Counted from the stretch's first letter, positions 44,214-54,929 are shown. The stretch: 64,000 nucleotides of DNA from Tupaia tana (GCA_026018925.1 JAKSZU010000003.1:191600139-191664138); one strand, 5' to 3'. Notes: generated by a model not told the origin, from the sequence alone. Made by a program: numbers and translations.

Positions 44214-46100
44214 TTTCTCACTGCCCCCAAGCAGGCCCACAGGGCACCCTTTTCACCACAAAGCTTCGCTGCTTCTTGAAGGAAGCCAAACGCTGAAGGA
44301 AGGTAGGGCGGGAATGATCAGATGAACCACCCTGGCAGGGATGGCCTGCAGGCAATCTGCCTCCAAAATTGATGGTTCAGTCCCTGGTGACCAGAGCTCA
44401 AGACCCTTTTACCTGACTACACCAAGCATCCTCCCTTCTAACCTTCACCCTCTCTCTCCTCCGTTCTCCAGCCTCCTCCACCAGGCTCTTGAGCTGCCAT
44501 CAACTCACTGTCCCAACTGGGATTTATCGCAGTCAGAGGGGATGTAAAGTTAGATCCAGCCCCACCCCACACCTTTTTCAGAACTAATCCAGCCTCCCCA
44601 CTCAAGCAGCTTAGACTCGGGAGCAAACACACACGCACAGTCCCAGACTGACTGTGGGACACGTAAAGACACACAAGACGCACATCCATGTGCTCCGAGA
44701 CAGCCACAAAGCCCCCCATCCCACGACACATTGCCAACATCCCACACGCTCTCTCACGCTCAGGACATACGAGGGACACACGGCCAGAGCACATTCGGGC
44801 ACGCCCAACAGCACACCCTGCACTGACAGCCACTTGGGGATTCTTTTGAGGAAAAACACTCTGCTCCAAAGAAGGTTCCTGACAGGGCCTCCCTTCCCCC
44901 CCTCCCCCAGAGCGACTAGATAAATTGCTTTTGTGCAAAAATAAACACAAGTGAACTGCATTAGCTGGGCGAGTGACACATTAGTTGCAGATGCGGGGCC
45001 TGTCAGAACATTGAGGGAACAGCTTTTATTGGGGAAGGGCTGAGAGACTCGTAAATAACGGTTGGCAATCTCACATAAACATTTGTGCGTTCGCATAAAC
45101 ACCGCCTACCACAAACGCTGGCCTGGCGGCCCGGGCGGCCGGGAAGAGCCCTTTCCTCCTGTCCCGGGAGAATAACGAGGCAGGGAGCTGGGGAAGGGTC
45201 ACAAGCCTTTTTTCTCCCCAGAGTTCCAACTTCTTGGACGTGTCCACTGTGCTCTGTACGTGGGCGGAGAGATTCAAGGTCTAAATCCTAAATGCCTGCC
45301 AGAGAAAGAGGGGCAATGCCCAGTCCCAATGGACAGCCAGCCTGCTTGCCACCTCGCCCAGAGAGGAGAGACTAGGGAATGTCATCGCACTGGGGACTGG
45401 GCTTTTAATCAAAGCCAAGAGCGGGGTTTGAAAAGCGTGTGGCAATTCCTCTTTGAAACAACTCTGGTGACTCCATCAGAATCACTAGGGGAGAGGGATG
45501 AAGGCAGTGTCACCCTCCGCACCGAGGACAAAGGCTGTAGGACATGGCACTACCTCATCCACCGGGGCCAGGCACAGGGAGCTTGGACTTCCTCTCACTG
45601 GCTCTCAAAAGTGTCCTCATCTTAGCCCCGAGCTTCTTGCCCCTGAGTGGAGCACCTCAGAGCCACACCCAGCTGACCCCAGAGAAAGCAAAGTGGGTTG
45701 TGAGCCGACCCCGAGTCTTTCCTCCAGACGGTTCTCTGGGGTTTGCCAACCCGACAACACCCAGGGCCCTCACACTCCACACTTGTCCAAGCAAAATCCA
45801 CCCTCTGGGAGGGATCAGATGCATCTACTTGCCCTGGGTGTAAGTTACAGTAGACGATGCTACGTGTTTCATTCTCACCACATTCTCTTCACTCCCTCAC
45901 AAACGCTCAGGACAAAGGGGTGAAGTATGACATAGTAGGATTTAAGTCAGATGGCTACCATCCAAAAGCTTTCTTAGTTTTTTAATTAACCAACTGGGAA
46001 GAGGGTGGGGAAAGGGATTGCGGGCTCTTTTTAGTGACTAGAAAGAGGAATGTTCACTGGCTCCCAAGACCCACTCTAACGATTAGCTACCCACTCTAAC
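44214..46100. other. Unique sequence with a likely conserved non-coding block
   Basis: 44610-44825 is CA-rich low-complexity. 44925-45120 holds four forkhead-type motifs and TTTTATTGG and is a candidate regulatory element. Antisense-overlapping open frames of up to 170 codons show no domains. Confidence 0.5.
44925..45120. promoter_or_regulatory. Candidate enhancer: cluster of forkhead motifs
   Basis: ATAAACA at 44941-44947, GTAAATA at 45051-45057, ATAAACA at 45075-45081 and again at 45095-45101, plus TTTTATTGGGG and ACCACAAAC. Motif density is the only evidence; conservation was not tested. Confidence 0.3.
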
Positions 46101-46391
46101 AATTATGCTAACTGCTGACCATGGGACCAGCAGTTAGCTTAATGGCTATGTCACTGGACTCCCATGTAGTCGACCACGGTTCAAGTCCTGGACCCGGTGG
46201 CTTAAAACTCACGCTGGGCGCGTATGCGTTTGTGCCCAAGATCCTGAGAGGAGAATGGAGGAGAAGGGATTGCAGCGTGGCCATCCCCCCTGGGGGGTGA
46301 TTTCTCGCTTTCTGTCTCTCTGTCTCTCTCTGTCTGTCTGGCAAGCGCACGCATCCTATAGCAAAAACCTCTCAAAAAAAAAAAAAAAAAA
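46101..46391 (+). mobile_element. tRNA-derived SINE, subtype A, with inverted head piece
   Basis: The SINE proper is 46133-46391 (gggaccagcagttagcttaa to poly-A). It is preceded at 46111-46130 by the reverse complement of its own first 20 bases, giving a hairpin. CACTCTAAC before and CACTCTGAC after the whole unit suggest both pieces arrived in one event. Confidence 0.88.
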
Positions 46392-46394
46392 ACA

Positions 46395-46830
46395 CTCTGA
46401 CCTTTCACAGCTCCATAACTGTCAATCCATCCTCCATTCTCCACCATGTAAAAGGCCAAAATCCTTACACCAAGCGGCTTTTTCTTTAATCCATTGTATT
46501 CCTTGATCTGGTACCAGCCACCCTTCAACCTGACTTCCTTCACTGCCCCTCTGACATCTTGGGGGTACAGCCAGACAAGTTCAATCCTCAGCCAGTTGTA
46601 TTCTTTCCCTTCACCAACTCTCTTCTGATAAGGCCTTTTCCTTCCACTAGGCCAGATCCCACCCTTCCTTCCAGGCTTCATTCAAAAGCCACTTCCTCCA
46701 GGACGGCTCATCTCTCCCTCCCTTGAATTCTGGGAGAACTTTTCACAACCTCGCTCATGCCTCACCCTCTTGCTCTCAGTTATGTGTGTATTTGTTCTAG
46801 ATAGCCCTCCAGATTTTCAACTCTCAGCTC
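46395..46830 (+). mobile_element. L2 LINE relic
   Basis: Sense L2 order: 'ccaggcttcattcaaaagcc', 'acttcctccaggacggctca', 'tttcacaacctcgctcatgc', 'tatgtgtgtatttgttctag'. Confidence 0.7.
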
Positions 46831-47820
46831 CACTCAGGTTCTCCTTCCTCCCCCCATGTCTCTCATGCCTGGGAAGGAGTGGTGTTCTGAATGGAGGGAG
46901 GACGATGGCAGCGGGTCTGGATGCATGGCTGTGGTAGTTGTGGGAGGTGGTGCTGGATTGTGAGGAAGGAGACGCTGGCGGTGGTGGAAACTGGCCAGCA
47001 AATCTGGCCCTGGGCAACCTCCCTGTTGGCTTTTGTCTTGCAGTTGAACAACTCACCTTTGGAAGAAAAATTAAGATGCCAGGCAGGTACGGACAGCCAA
47101 GCACCACAGCTCAACTGAATAAACCTCAGCCAAGGCCCTGTCTCCCTGTTAACAAATGGAATGCTCTCTGAGGAAACACCGCGCAGCCCTAGATAGAAAT
47201 ATTGGAGGCTGTTTGGTGAGGGCATCCCTCAGGAGAGAACACAGCGAGGCCATCGTTTATTGCATTCGATATTTTCACTTTCAATCTTATTTTTATAGAG
47301 GTTATTTCCTAGGCTGCAGCTTAAACACAGATGGAAAAGATTCTGGGCTTGTAATAAGAGATAGTTTATGGCGGGGCGGCCCAGGCTCTGTGTTTGTGTG
47401 TGAGTAAACGCACATTATCATGTCCTTAGGTGGAGCTGGGAGAAGCTTTTGTTATGTGTTTGGACTTTGATCAACAATTCTGCCTTCATCTTTCCTCATG
47501 GCTGGGCCTCTGGATACTCCCTCAGGGAGGAAGTGACAAACACCACAGTGGGCCAGGGAAGGAGGGACAGGCCAGCCTTTGAAATGCATTCCTGGCCCTG
47601 GCTGAGTCTGCTATTCCTTGGATCTTCAAAGGGCCTTGACCCAGGACTTAGGCCTAACCCTCGGGAGAGAGCTGAAAGGAAGGGGACACCATGGAGTCGT
47701 GTGTATATAACTGTGTGGTATGATTTGCATTGTTTTGGGGCAAGCAGAGGCAGGACAGTTAGAAAACTCAGCTCATGCTGCCTCTCTTCCCTCCATAATA
47801 TAACAATTCCACGCCAATTA
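46831..47820. other. Unique sequence with a candidate conserved block
   Basis: 47150-47430 has TTTATTGC, TTTATGG, GATA and ATTA-like motifs in otherwise unique DNA. The 188-codon frame at 47449-48015 runs into a SINE and is not a gene. Confidence 0.45.
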
Positions 47821-47822
47821 AC

Positions 47823-47981
47823 TTTTATTTTTCAGCCACAGGGTATGTGCACTCTCCAGAGAGAGATGGGGGGCGGGGGGAGGAGAAAGCCATGGTCATG
47901 CTACAGTCCTTTCTCCTCCATCTCTCCCTTCCTTCAGGATTTTGGGCATGCACACACACAGCCTGACATGTTTCTCAAACA
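47823..47981 (-). mobile_element. tRNA-derived SINE 3' part, subtype C
   Basis: 'cagccacagggtatgtgcac' to 'cctgacatgtttctcaaa'; the tRNA-like head is absent and the next SINE begins directly. Confidence 0.8.
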
Positions 47982-48214
47982 CCGGAGAAAGAGAGAGAGA
48001 GACAGACTACAGTGAGAAAGAAAGGGAGAAATCACCCCCATGGGGGATACCACCCCACAATCCTTTCTCCTCCGTTTTCCTCCCGGGATCTTCGGCATGT
48101 ACACACGTACATCCAGCGTGCGTTTCAAGCCACCAGGTACAGAACTCAGACTAAGACCAAGGTCGGCCATGTAGAAATCCAACCATGTAACTACTACGCC
48201 ATCTGCTGGCTCCC
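47982..48214 (-). mobile_element. tRNA-derived SINE, subtype A, lacking poly-A
   Basis: Starts in the purine-rich part (ggagaaagagagagag) and runs through 'gaaatcacccccatggg' to head atctgctggctccc. It lost its 3' end at the join with the preceding piece. Confidence 0.83.
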
Positions 48215-48230
48215 TCGATGAGCATTCTTT

Positions 48231-48398
48231 TTTTTTTTTTCTTTTTTCTTTTTAAGGATTACTTATTTAGTTATTATTATTTAATTTGACCAGAGAGAAA
48301 GGGAAAGCGAGAAAGCGAGTTGGCAGGTCCAGGACTCAAGCTGTGGTCAGCCATGTGGGAGTCCTGTGCCTTAACCACCACACTACCTGCCAGCCCCA
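48231..48398 (-). mobile_element. tRNA-derived SINE, subtype B
   Basis: TSD ATGAGCATTCTT at 48218-48229 and 48401-48412. Poly-T, AT tail complement, 'aatttgaccagagagaaagg', head ctgccagcccc. Confidence 0.94.
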
Positions 48399-48399
48399 C

Positions 48400-49612
48400 A
48401 ATGAGCATTCTTAAAAAGATCACACTTACGGTGTTCAGAGTATGGTGTACCAAGGATTGTTTGACCAACCTCATTCAGGTTGGAGAGAAAGACAGCACAG
48501 GAGGAGAGAAAAGGGGACAGAGACATGGAAAGACACAGAGAGGAAAAGGAGAGAGACTAGAACAGAGAAGAGTAGGGGAGGCATTCCCTAGACCAGAGCT
48601 GGGGGTTGCACCCCACAGGAGAGACCCAGCTATCAGGTACATCCTGGCCTGAGGTGTGGTCCACGCACATCTGCAGACCCAGCAGCACAGCGGAAGGCCA
48701 GCCTCTCTACCAGCAGGCCACCGGCCTAATGGAGCATGGGCAAGAGGTCTTGGAGACCCTCCTTCGCAGCCCCTCCTTTCTTCCCTCTCAGGGCAGTTTT
48801 CAGCAGACTATAAGAAGACTGGGGAGTGCATGTCAGGGCTCACTCTGGGCTTTGGCTGATTTGGGGGGTGGGAGATCCGTGGGAAAGAAGGGACAGCAGC
48901 TACATTCAGCTGGGACAGTCAACAGAAAATGAATCAAAGAGGAGAGGAAGCTGAGGGGACACTGCATGGGCCTTGGGGAGGGCAATCCATCCCGATGGCC
49001 GGTTTCAGGGACCCCACAGGGAGGAGCTGCTGTGCAAGTGAAGTGTTTCAGAGGCATCCTTGGGGTCTCCATCCACTGAGAGCCCATTGGTAGGGCTCTG
49101 GGTTTGGGGGGGTGGTGACCCTCCGGGTTGCTTGACAGAAGCAGTGACTTTGGTTCTTACCGTGCAGATATTTTTACCTTGCACAGTGGCAGTGCTAAGA
49201 TTCCGAGCAGCTGTCCTCGGGGTTGCTTGAGTGTAAGAACAGACCTGTGGAGATGGGAGTCTGTGCCCAGAGCCCTCTGCCTTTGCTGGGCTCAGACGTG
49301 TCAGTGATTTCTGCTCTGCTGCGGAGATGTGGCACCCATGCCAGGCACTCAGCAGGGGCTGAAAGCTTTGAAACAGGAGTGGGTGAGGAGTCTGTACCAA
49401 GCAGCAGCTGCCTACAGGAAGACGGTGCCCGCCTGAGTTGCTTGAGAAAGCGGGCCCAGGGGCCCAGCACAATGGCTCCGAAGGTGAATTTCAGGAAGGG
49501 TCATAACCAGTGGAAGATGTGTTGTCTGGTTACCTCCTCTCCTTGAGGAAACCACATCCCCACCCTGTCCTGGGGTGCCATCTGTCCTGGACTTCCCAGC
49601 TGTGGGAGCCAG
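48400..49612. other. Unique sequence without recognised gene
   Basis: Frames of up to 155 codons on opposite strands, no domain. No SINE. Confidence 0.5.
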
Positions 49613-49616
49613 CATA

Positions 49617-49965
49617 CAGTTGTCCCATGAGGGAACCAGGACGCCCATGGATACCTAAACCCATGGATGCTTAAGTCCCATAGATAAAATGGGGCCGTAC
49701 ATTTGCAGGTCCACTCCAAATCATCTCTGATTACTATACAATACAATGTACATCATTGCTAAACTGTATTGTTTAGGGAACAATAGCAAGGGGAAAGTCT
49801 ATACATAGTACAGATGCAACTGATTTTTTTTTCCCAAATATTTTCAATCCACATGTTTCACTTCTTGGATGTAATGGGTCATCACATATTTTGCATAGAA
49901 AAACATAGAGAAACACGTCTCGACTTTTCTGATGACTCAACAGAGCCCAGGATAGAGGGCCTATT
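49617..49965. mobile_element. MER2-like DNA transposon with nested MITE
   Basis: Preceded by TA; begins CAGTTGTCCC and contains 'cccatggatacctaaaccca', 'ggatgcttaagtcccata', 'aactgtattgtttaggga', 'agtacagatgcaactga' and 'aaatattttcaatcc', the order of the pogo/Tigger-type element MER2. The far end (ggatagagggcc) is separated by the MITE at 49874-49940. Confidence 0.82.
49874..49940. mobile_element. Palindromic mariner-type MITE, copy 3, nested in MER2-like element
   Basis: ATGGGTCATCACATATTTTG at the left; right end is the complement of TTGAGTCATCAGAAAAGTCG. TA precedes it; the far side reads CA. Its loop shares 'ttgcatagaaaaacata' with copies 1 and 2. It interrupts the MER2 end at the expected position. 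Confidence 0.8.
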
Positions 49966-50409
49966 ATATTCCCTTTTCACTCAAGCCTGTTTGAATTGGT
50001 CTCCTGTCACTTAGAGCTGAATATCCCATCTGATATGCCAGGCTAATAACTATGAAATATACTTCAAACCAGAGAGCTGGGCACAGTGACAACGAGTCTC
50101 CCAAGGGTCAGAATCCCGTGACCTCCAGGAGAGAAGCAGAGACCTCCGAACAGGATGGCTGGAAGCACTACTGCCCTCAGACGTCAGCAAGAGGGACCTC
50201 TGCTGTGTCTCACACTTGGGAGGCCTCATTTCTCTCTCTGCCACACGCACAGACTCGATTTAAAGGACATGTGCCTACCTCTGTCCCTTAAGACCCAGCC
50301 TTCAGGCAGTATGAGCTCTGGCCCTAAACACCCACCCTCATGAGCTACATTCAGCCCCAGGGAAATGTCTCACCTCTTTCATGCTCATCCTTGAATCAAA
50401 AGGACACTG

Positions 50410-50812
50410 TTTTAGTCTGTTCTTTAGTGCTTCATAACTGACTACCTGCAACTGGGCGATTAAGAAGAAGAGAAGTTCATTCAGCTCAATGGGACACATC
50501 TGGTGACAGCCTTGTTGCTCGTGGGGACTCTCCGCAGAGTCCCGAGGCAGCACAGAGCATCACGTGTTGAGTGGAGGAAGACTGAGCGTCTGTGTGTGTG
50601 TGTGTGTGTGTGTGAGTATCTCTGATTCATTCCCTCTCCTTATGAGGCCATCCATCATAGGGACCCCACCCTGATGACCTTAATCCAAATCACCTCCCAA
50701 AAGCCCCACCATTTAATCTCATAGCTAGATTAAATTTTCACCCTCTTAATCTCATTACGACCAAATTTCATCGTGCGCATTTGTGGGGGCAACATCCCAA
50801 CCACAGCAGAGA
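50410..50812 (-). mobile_element. LTR-like repeat, same family as 22705-23100
   Basis: 'gttttagtctgttctttagt' start, 'gggaccccaccctgatgacc', 'ccctcttaatctcattacga', 'ccaaatttcatcgtg' end. A (GT)n expansion lies inside at 50590-50614. Confidence 0.62.
50590..50614. repeat. (GT)n microsatellite
   Basis: About twelve GT units inside the LTR-like repeat. Confidence 0.93.
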
Positions 50813-50814
50813 CT

Positions 50815-51290
50815 GTCTAAAGGCTATTGCTACAGGAAAACGTGTGGATTCTGCTGCTACCCACATCCACAGAAGACCTGTAGAGAGGGTGAACGGTAGA
50901 AGCACTTCGTTAAGACAAAAGGCAGGTCAAGTTACCCAGTCACTCCTCTCAGACAGCGAGGCTGCGGCCCGGGTAGGGTATCCCAGTGGTGGCAAGCATG
51001 CTTTTCTAGCTTCCCTTTGTGGGTCCAAAGGTACTCACAGGTTAGCACAGTATTTGCTACAGTTGCACATGGCAGCTGAGGAACGCTTTCCACCATAAAT
51101 AGTCCACAATGCTCCTGCATTCGCACACATGTAAGTCGAGATGGAACATGCGCGAGGTGTAATACTAATTCTTTACGTCAGCAGCCAGACAGACATGAAA
51201 TAGTATTACTGTGAGTACTTTCATTTTTACAAACATGTTTACTAAGATGTTACTATATTTTTGAGTCTTAGGTTGAAAATTCAGTATTTG
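50815..51290. other. Unique sequence without recognised gene
   Basis: No gene or classified repeat. One frame of 105 codons (50781-51098) starts inside the LTR-like repeat and has no domain. Confidence 0.5.
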
Positions 51291-51294
51291 TCTT

Positions 51295-51462
51295 TAAATA
51301 TATTTTTATTTCATTGTTATTCATTATTATTTTTTTTTTTTTTAATTTGACCAGAGAAAGAGAAAGGGAAAGCAAAAAAGCAAGCTACCAGGCCTAGGAC
51401 TGGAATCACAGTCAGCCACGTGGGAGTCCAGTGCCCCAGTCACCACCCCACCTGCCTGCCCC
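51295..51462 (-). mobile_element. tRNA-derived SINE, subtype B
   Basis: AT tail and poly-T (51330-51343), 'aatttgaccagagaaagaga', head cacctgcctgcccc. It abuts the next SINE. Confidence 0.88.
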
Positions 51463-51469
51463 TTGTTCT

Positions 51470-51702
51470 GTTTTTTGTTTGCTAGAGGGCAGGCGCACTC
51501 ACCAGAGAGACACAGAGAGAGGGAAAATGAAAAGCACTCTCCCATGGGGGGAGCAGTCACACCACAATCCCTTCTCCTCTGTTTCTCCTGTTGGAAATTT
51601 TAGGCCCAGTGTGCTTTTCAGGCATACCAGGTCCAGGACTCAAACCACACAGCCATTCATGTAGGATCCAGCTGCCTTAACCACCACACCACCAGCTGGC
51701 CC
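51470..51702 (-). mobile_element. tRNA-derived SINE, subtype C
   Basis: 'tttgctagagggcaggcgca', 'gaaaagcactctcccatgg', head 'aggatccagctgccttaacc' and accagctggccc. Confidence 0.88.
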
Positions 51703-51841
51703 TCCACACTCCTAATTATCTTTCCTTTTCCATAAGAAGGACCAACCAACTTCCTACACATACAAAAGGTCCCTTTTCATTCTGAACGGTATCTGTCCCT
51801 TTCATTCCAAGTTGATACAATTCTTTCAAAAACGTCTGGGT

Positions 51842-52107
51842 TTCTTTCTCTTTTTTTTTGTAGAGGTTTTTGCCTTAGGGCGCATGCACTCACTGGAGAG
51901 AGACAGAGACTGTGAGAGGGAAAGTAAGATATGACCCTCCAGGGGAGATGGCCATTCCTCAGTCCCTTCTCCTTCATTCTCCTGGGATCTTGGGCACATA
52001 CATACACGCACCTGGTGTGAGTTTCAAGCCACTAGGTCCAGGTCTCGAACCGTGGTCAGCCATGTGGGAGTCTAGTGAAATAACCACTACACCATCAGCT
52101 GGCCCCC
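51842..52107 (-). mobile_element. tRNA-derived SINE, subtype A
   Basis: 'gtagaggtttttgccttagg', 'gatatgaccctccaggg', complement of GGTTCGAGACC, head atcagctggcccc. Confidence 0.9.
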
Positions 52108-52344
52108 ATATGAGTTTCTTATCTATCAAATTATAATCCACCCCTTTAGACAAAAAGCCACACTCCCATTTATTTCCAAAGTAAACCTTCTCTACTTAAA
52201 TCACCTGTGAGATTGCAGTGAGATTCTTAGAAGATGCGTTGTCTAGCAGAACTGACCTAAGTGGTACTTTCCTAAGACTCTCGGAAGCCCTGTTGTCTAG
52301 TCAAAGGGTCCACAAGATATGCCTTTAAGTTTTTCTGAAGTCTT

Positions 52345-52525
52345 TTTTAAAAATAATTATTTTATTTAACCTTATTTATTTACTTATTTTAATTTGGCCA
52401 AAGAGGGGTAGTGCAAGAGAAAGAGAGAAGGAAGTAAGTAAGCAAGCTGCCAGGTCTGGGACTCAAACCGTGGTTGGCCACGTGGGAGTCCAGTGCCTTT
52501 AACCACCACGCCAGCTTCCGGCTCC
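52345..52525 (-). mobile_element. tRNA-derived SINE, subtype B
   Basis: TSD TTTTTCTGAAGTCTT at 52330-52344 and 52529-52543. The tail complement 'aataattattttatttaacc' is the clearest copy of the subtype B tail. Confidence 0.94.
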
Positions 52526-52552
52526 AAATTTTTCTGAAGTCTTAACACAGAT

Positions 52553-52816
52553 TTTTTTTTTTTTTAAATAAAGAAAGTTTTGCCTTAGGGTACATGCAAT
52601 CGCTGGAGAGAGATGGTGACAGTGAGAGAGAACATGAGAAATCAACCCCCTCAGGGAAGAAGGCCATGAAGCAATCCCTTCTCCGCCATTCTCCTCCCAG
52701 GATCTTGGGCACACACACAGCCTGGCGTGAGTTTCAAGCCACCATGTCCCGGACTCGAACGGTGGTCAGACATGCGGGAGTCCAGAGATATAACTGCTAC
52801 ACCATCTGCTGGCCAC
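52553..52816 (-). mobile_element. tRNA-derived SINE, subtype A
   Basis: Poly-T, 'agttttgccttagggtacat', 'gaaatcaaccccctcagg', complement of CGTTCGAGTCC, head atctgctggcc. Confidence 0.9.
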
Positions 52817-52997
52817 CACCAATACCTTGACTTCATCTTCACTGGAGACCACACTTCACTGGCAGCAGCTTGGATTTTATCTTTGCCCTGAGGCCATTCC
52901 CCACTTTGAGAGTCTTTTACTGACTTAGAAAAATAGCCCTGGGTTCCCTATATTTTCTCAATTTTGCTCAAAAACTACACAACTCCTTCTTTAGTGT

Positions 52998-53237
52998 TTT
53001 GTTTGTTTGTTTGTTTGTTTGTTTTGCTATAGGGTGCGTTCATTCAAGACAGAGAGACAGAAAGTGGGAAATCACCCCCCAGAGGCATGGCCACGCTGCA
53101 ATCCTTTCTCCTCTAGGCATCTTGGGCACGCACACAGACATGCCCGGCGTGAGTTTAAGCCACTGGGTCCAGGACTCGAACCACATCCGACTACATGGGA
53201 GTCCAGCAACATAACCATTACACCAACTGCTGGCTCC
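52998..53237 (-). mobile_element. tRNA-derived SINE, subtype A, (TTTG)n side
   Basis: The poly-A has become (CAAA)n (plus-strand TTTG, 53002-53026). The flanks CTTCTTTAGTGTTT and CCTCTTTAGTTTTT are the TSD. Confidence 0.9.
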
Positions 53238-53405
53238 TCTTTAGTTTTTCTCTTTTGATACTTTATCAGAGCTGGAAGAAGTAATTAGCATTTTCAGTGT
53301 TCTGCCTGGAAAACCGCCTTCGCTGGAAGCTAGATCACAACTTCCTTAGGCGTCCTGTCCTTCTGCTGCCCACACCATCAGGCGATGGTCTCCCCTAAAT
53401 CTTCT

Positions 53406-53669
53406 TTTTTTTTGTTTTTTTTTGGAGAGGTTTTCGCTATAGGGCATGTGCGCTCACCAGAAAGATAGAGACAGAGAGACAGAAAGCGAGAAATCACCCC
53501 TCTGGGGGTATGGCCACGCCGCAATCCCTTCTCCTCCATTCTCCTCTCGGGATCTTGGGCACGCATGCACACGCACTCGGCGTGAGTTTAAGCCACCAGG
53601 TCCGGGACTCGAACCATGGTCGACTACATGGGAGTCCAGTGACATAGCCATTACGCCAACTGCTGGTCC
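53406..53669 (-). mobile_element. tRNA-derived SINE, subtype A, perfect 16-bp TSD
   Basis: TSD CTCCCCTAAATCTTCT at 53390-53405 and 53670-53685. Intact boxes and many CpGs; among the youngest copies. Confidence 0.96.
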
Positions 53670-53997
53670 CTCCCCTAAATCTTCTGCCCGTGTCTATCTC
53701 AGGTCTCCTTTCTCCAGCATTCAAGGTTCTTCAGCTTCTGCCCTCTAATTGTCCCGAAGCAAACACCACAGGCTTCAGGTTTCCCTTACAACACTCCGCT
53801 TCTAGCACTGTGTGCTGGCCTGCCAGGGAGCAGGGCGCAGTGAACCAGACTTCCTGGTATTTCTGCCTTGTGTGGTCCTCCCCCGGTGGGGCGAGGCCGG
53901 CCTGTGACTCATCTAGCACATGGAATGGTGGAAACACGTTACATAAGTTTGGGATGTACATTTAAGAGGACCGGCAGCTTCCTAGTCTTCCCTTGAA

Positions 53998-54512
53998 AAA
54001 TACGGTCCCCCTCCATCCTTGGGGTGAGTTCTAAAACCTCTAGTAGATTCCCCAAACTGCAGATTGTATCAAACCATGTATATACGTTTTTTTCATATAC
54101 AGACATAGCTATGATGACGTTTAATTCCTAAATGAACAGGAACCAGACAATGGTACAGCAGTAACACAACGGGATCCACATGAGAAAGTCCCCAGTTCAT
54201 ATCCTGAAGCCTCCCTGTACATGCCAGGCATTTTGTACACATGCCTGCGACCCAGGCTGGCTGAGGCTGGGGGCGGATTGCAGCATGAAAATCCTACTGG
54301 GGGTGTCTGTCTCTGTCTCACTCTCAAGAAATAAATAAATACACTTTAAATTAGGCACAGTACAAGATGAAGAACAATGGCTAACAAAAAATAGAATAAT
54401 CGTAACAACATACTGTAATCAAAGTTATATGAATGTGTTCTGTCTGTCTCTATGTACTGATCAGACCACAGGTGACCACAAGTAACTGAAACTGCAGGGA
54501 AGGGGGAGTCCT
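53998..54512. mobile_element. Tigger/pogo-like DNA transposon, split by an old SINE
   Basis: Left half 'ggtccccctccatccttggg', 'tctagtagattccccaaact', 'tatacagacatagctatgat'; right half 'aaattaggcacagtacaag', 'aatcaaagttatatgaatgt', 'caagtaactgaaactgcag'. I recognise the Tigger-type order but not the exact Repbase name. Confidence 0.72.
54136..54343 (+). mobile_element. Old tRNA-derived SINE, subtype O, inside Tigger-like element
   Basis: Head ggaaccagacaatggtacag, 'gctgggggcggattgcagca', 'cctactgggggtgtctg', tail 'aagaaataaataaatac'. It matches the subtype O copy at 25245. Confidence 0.8.
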
Positions 54513-54929
54513 TCACTCACTTCTGGAAAACGTGAGTACCGTGTAAAAATGTCAGATATCTCCTCTAAGAGTTATTACTGAAACACTCCGATCTTTTCTT
54601 GGCAGAATTAGGATGGAAAGGATCGGTCCAGACTTTAATCCAAGGGTAGAGTTGGGGGAAGAGGAAGGGAGACAGGGATCTTGAGCCTGAAGGCCAGGAG
54701 AGCCAGGATGCGTGTAAGACCAGGATGGCACGTGCACCTTCGTTCCTAAGCCGTGTAGATGATCCGGACCTAGGTCGGCCATGTCTGGGGCCCTTGTGTG
54801 ACTCCCTGCTGCCTGGGGACTCCCTGCTGGTCTGTGGGGCCACGGTGAGTGAGACTCAGAGCCGTCCTCAGTAAGCGGATGGGATGATGACTGGCCTGGA
54901 TTCCAGAGGGCCCTGCATAGCTCCGTGGA
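54513..54929. other. Unique sequence without recognised gene
   Basis: Nothing recognisable beyond short open frames. Confidence 0.5.

Noticed and set aside
44610..44825. CRISPR-like spaced repeats (CACAC-rich)
   Set aside because: Irregular low-complexity sequence in a mammalian genome; no conserved repeat units or spacers.
47449..48015. 188-codon frame
   Set aside because: Its end is made of SINE sequence, and the rest has no domain.
53406..53669. tRNA gene signals (perfect B boxes) here and in many other places
   Set aside because: All lie in SINE heads; the anticodon arm does not fold as a functional tRNA, so no tRNA gene is called.
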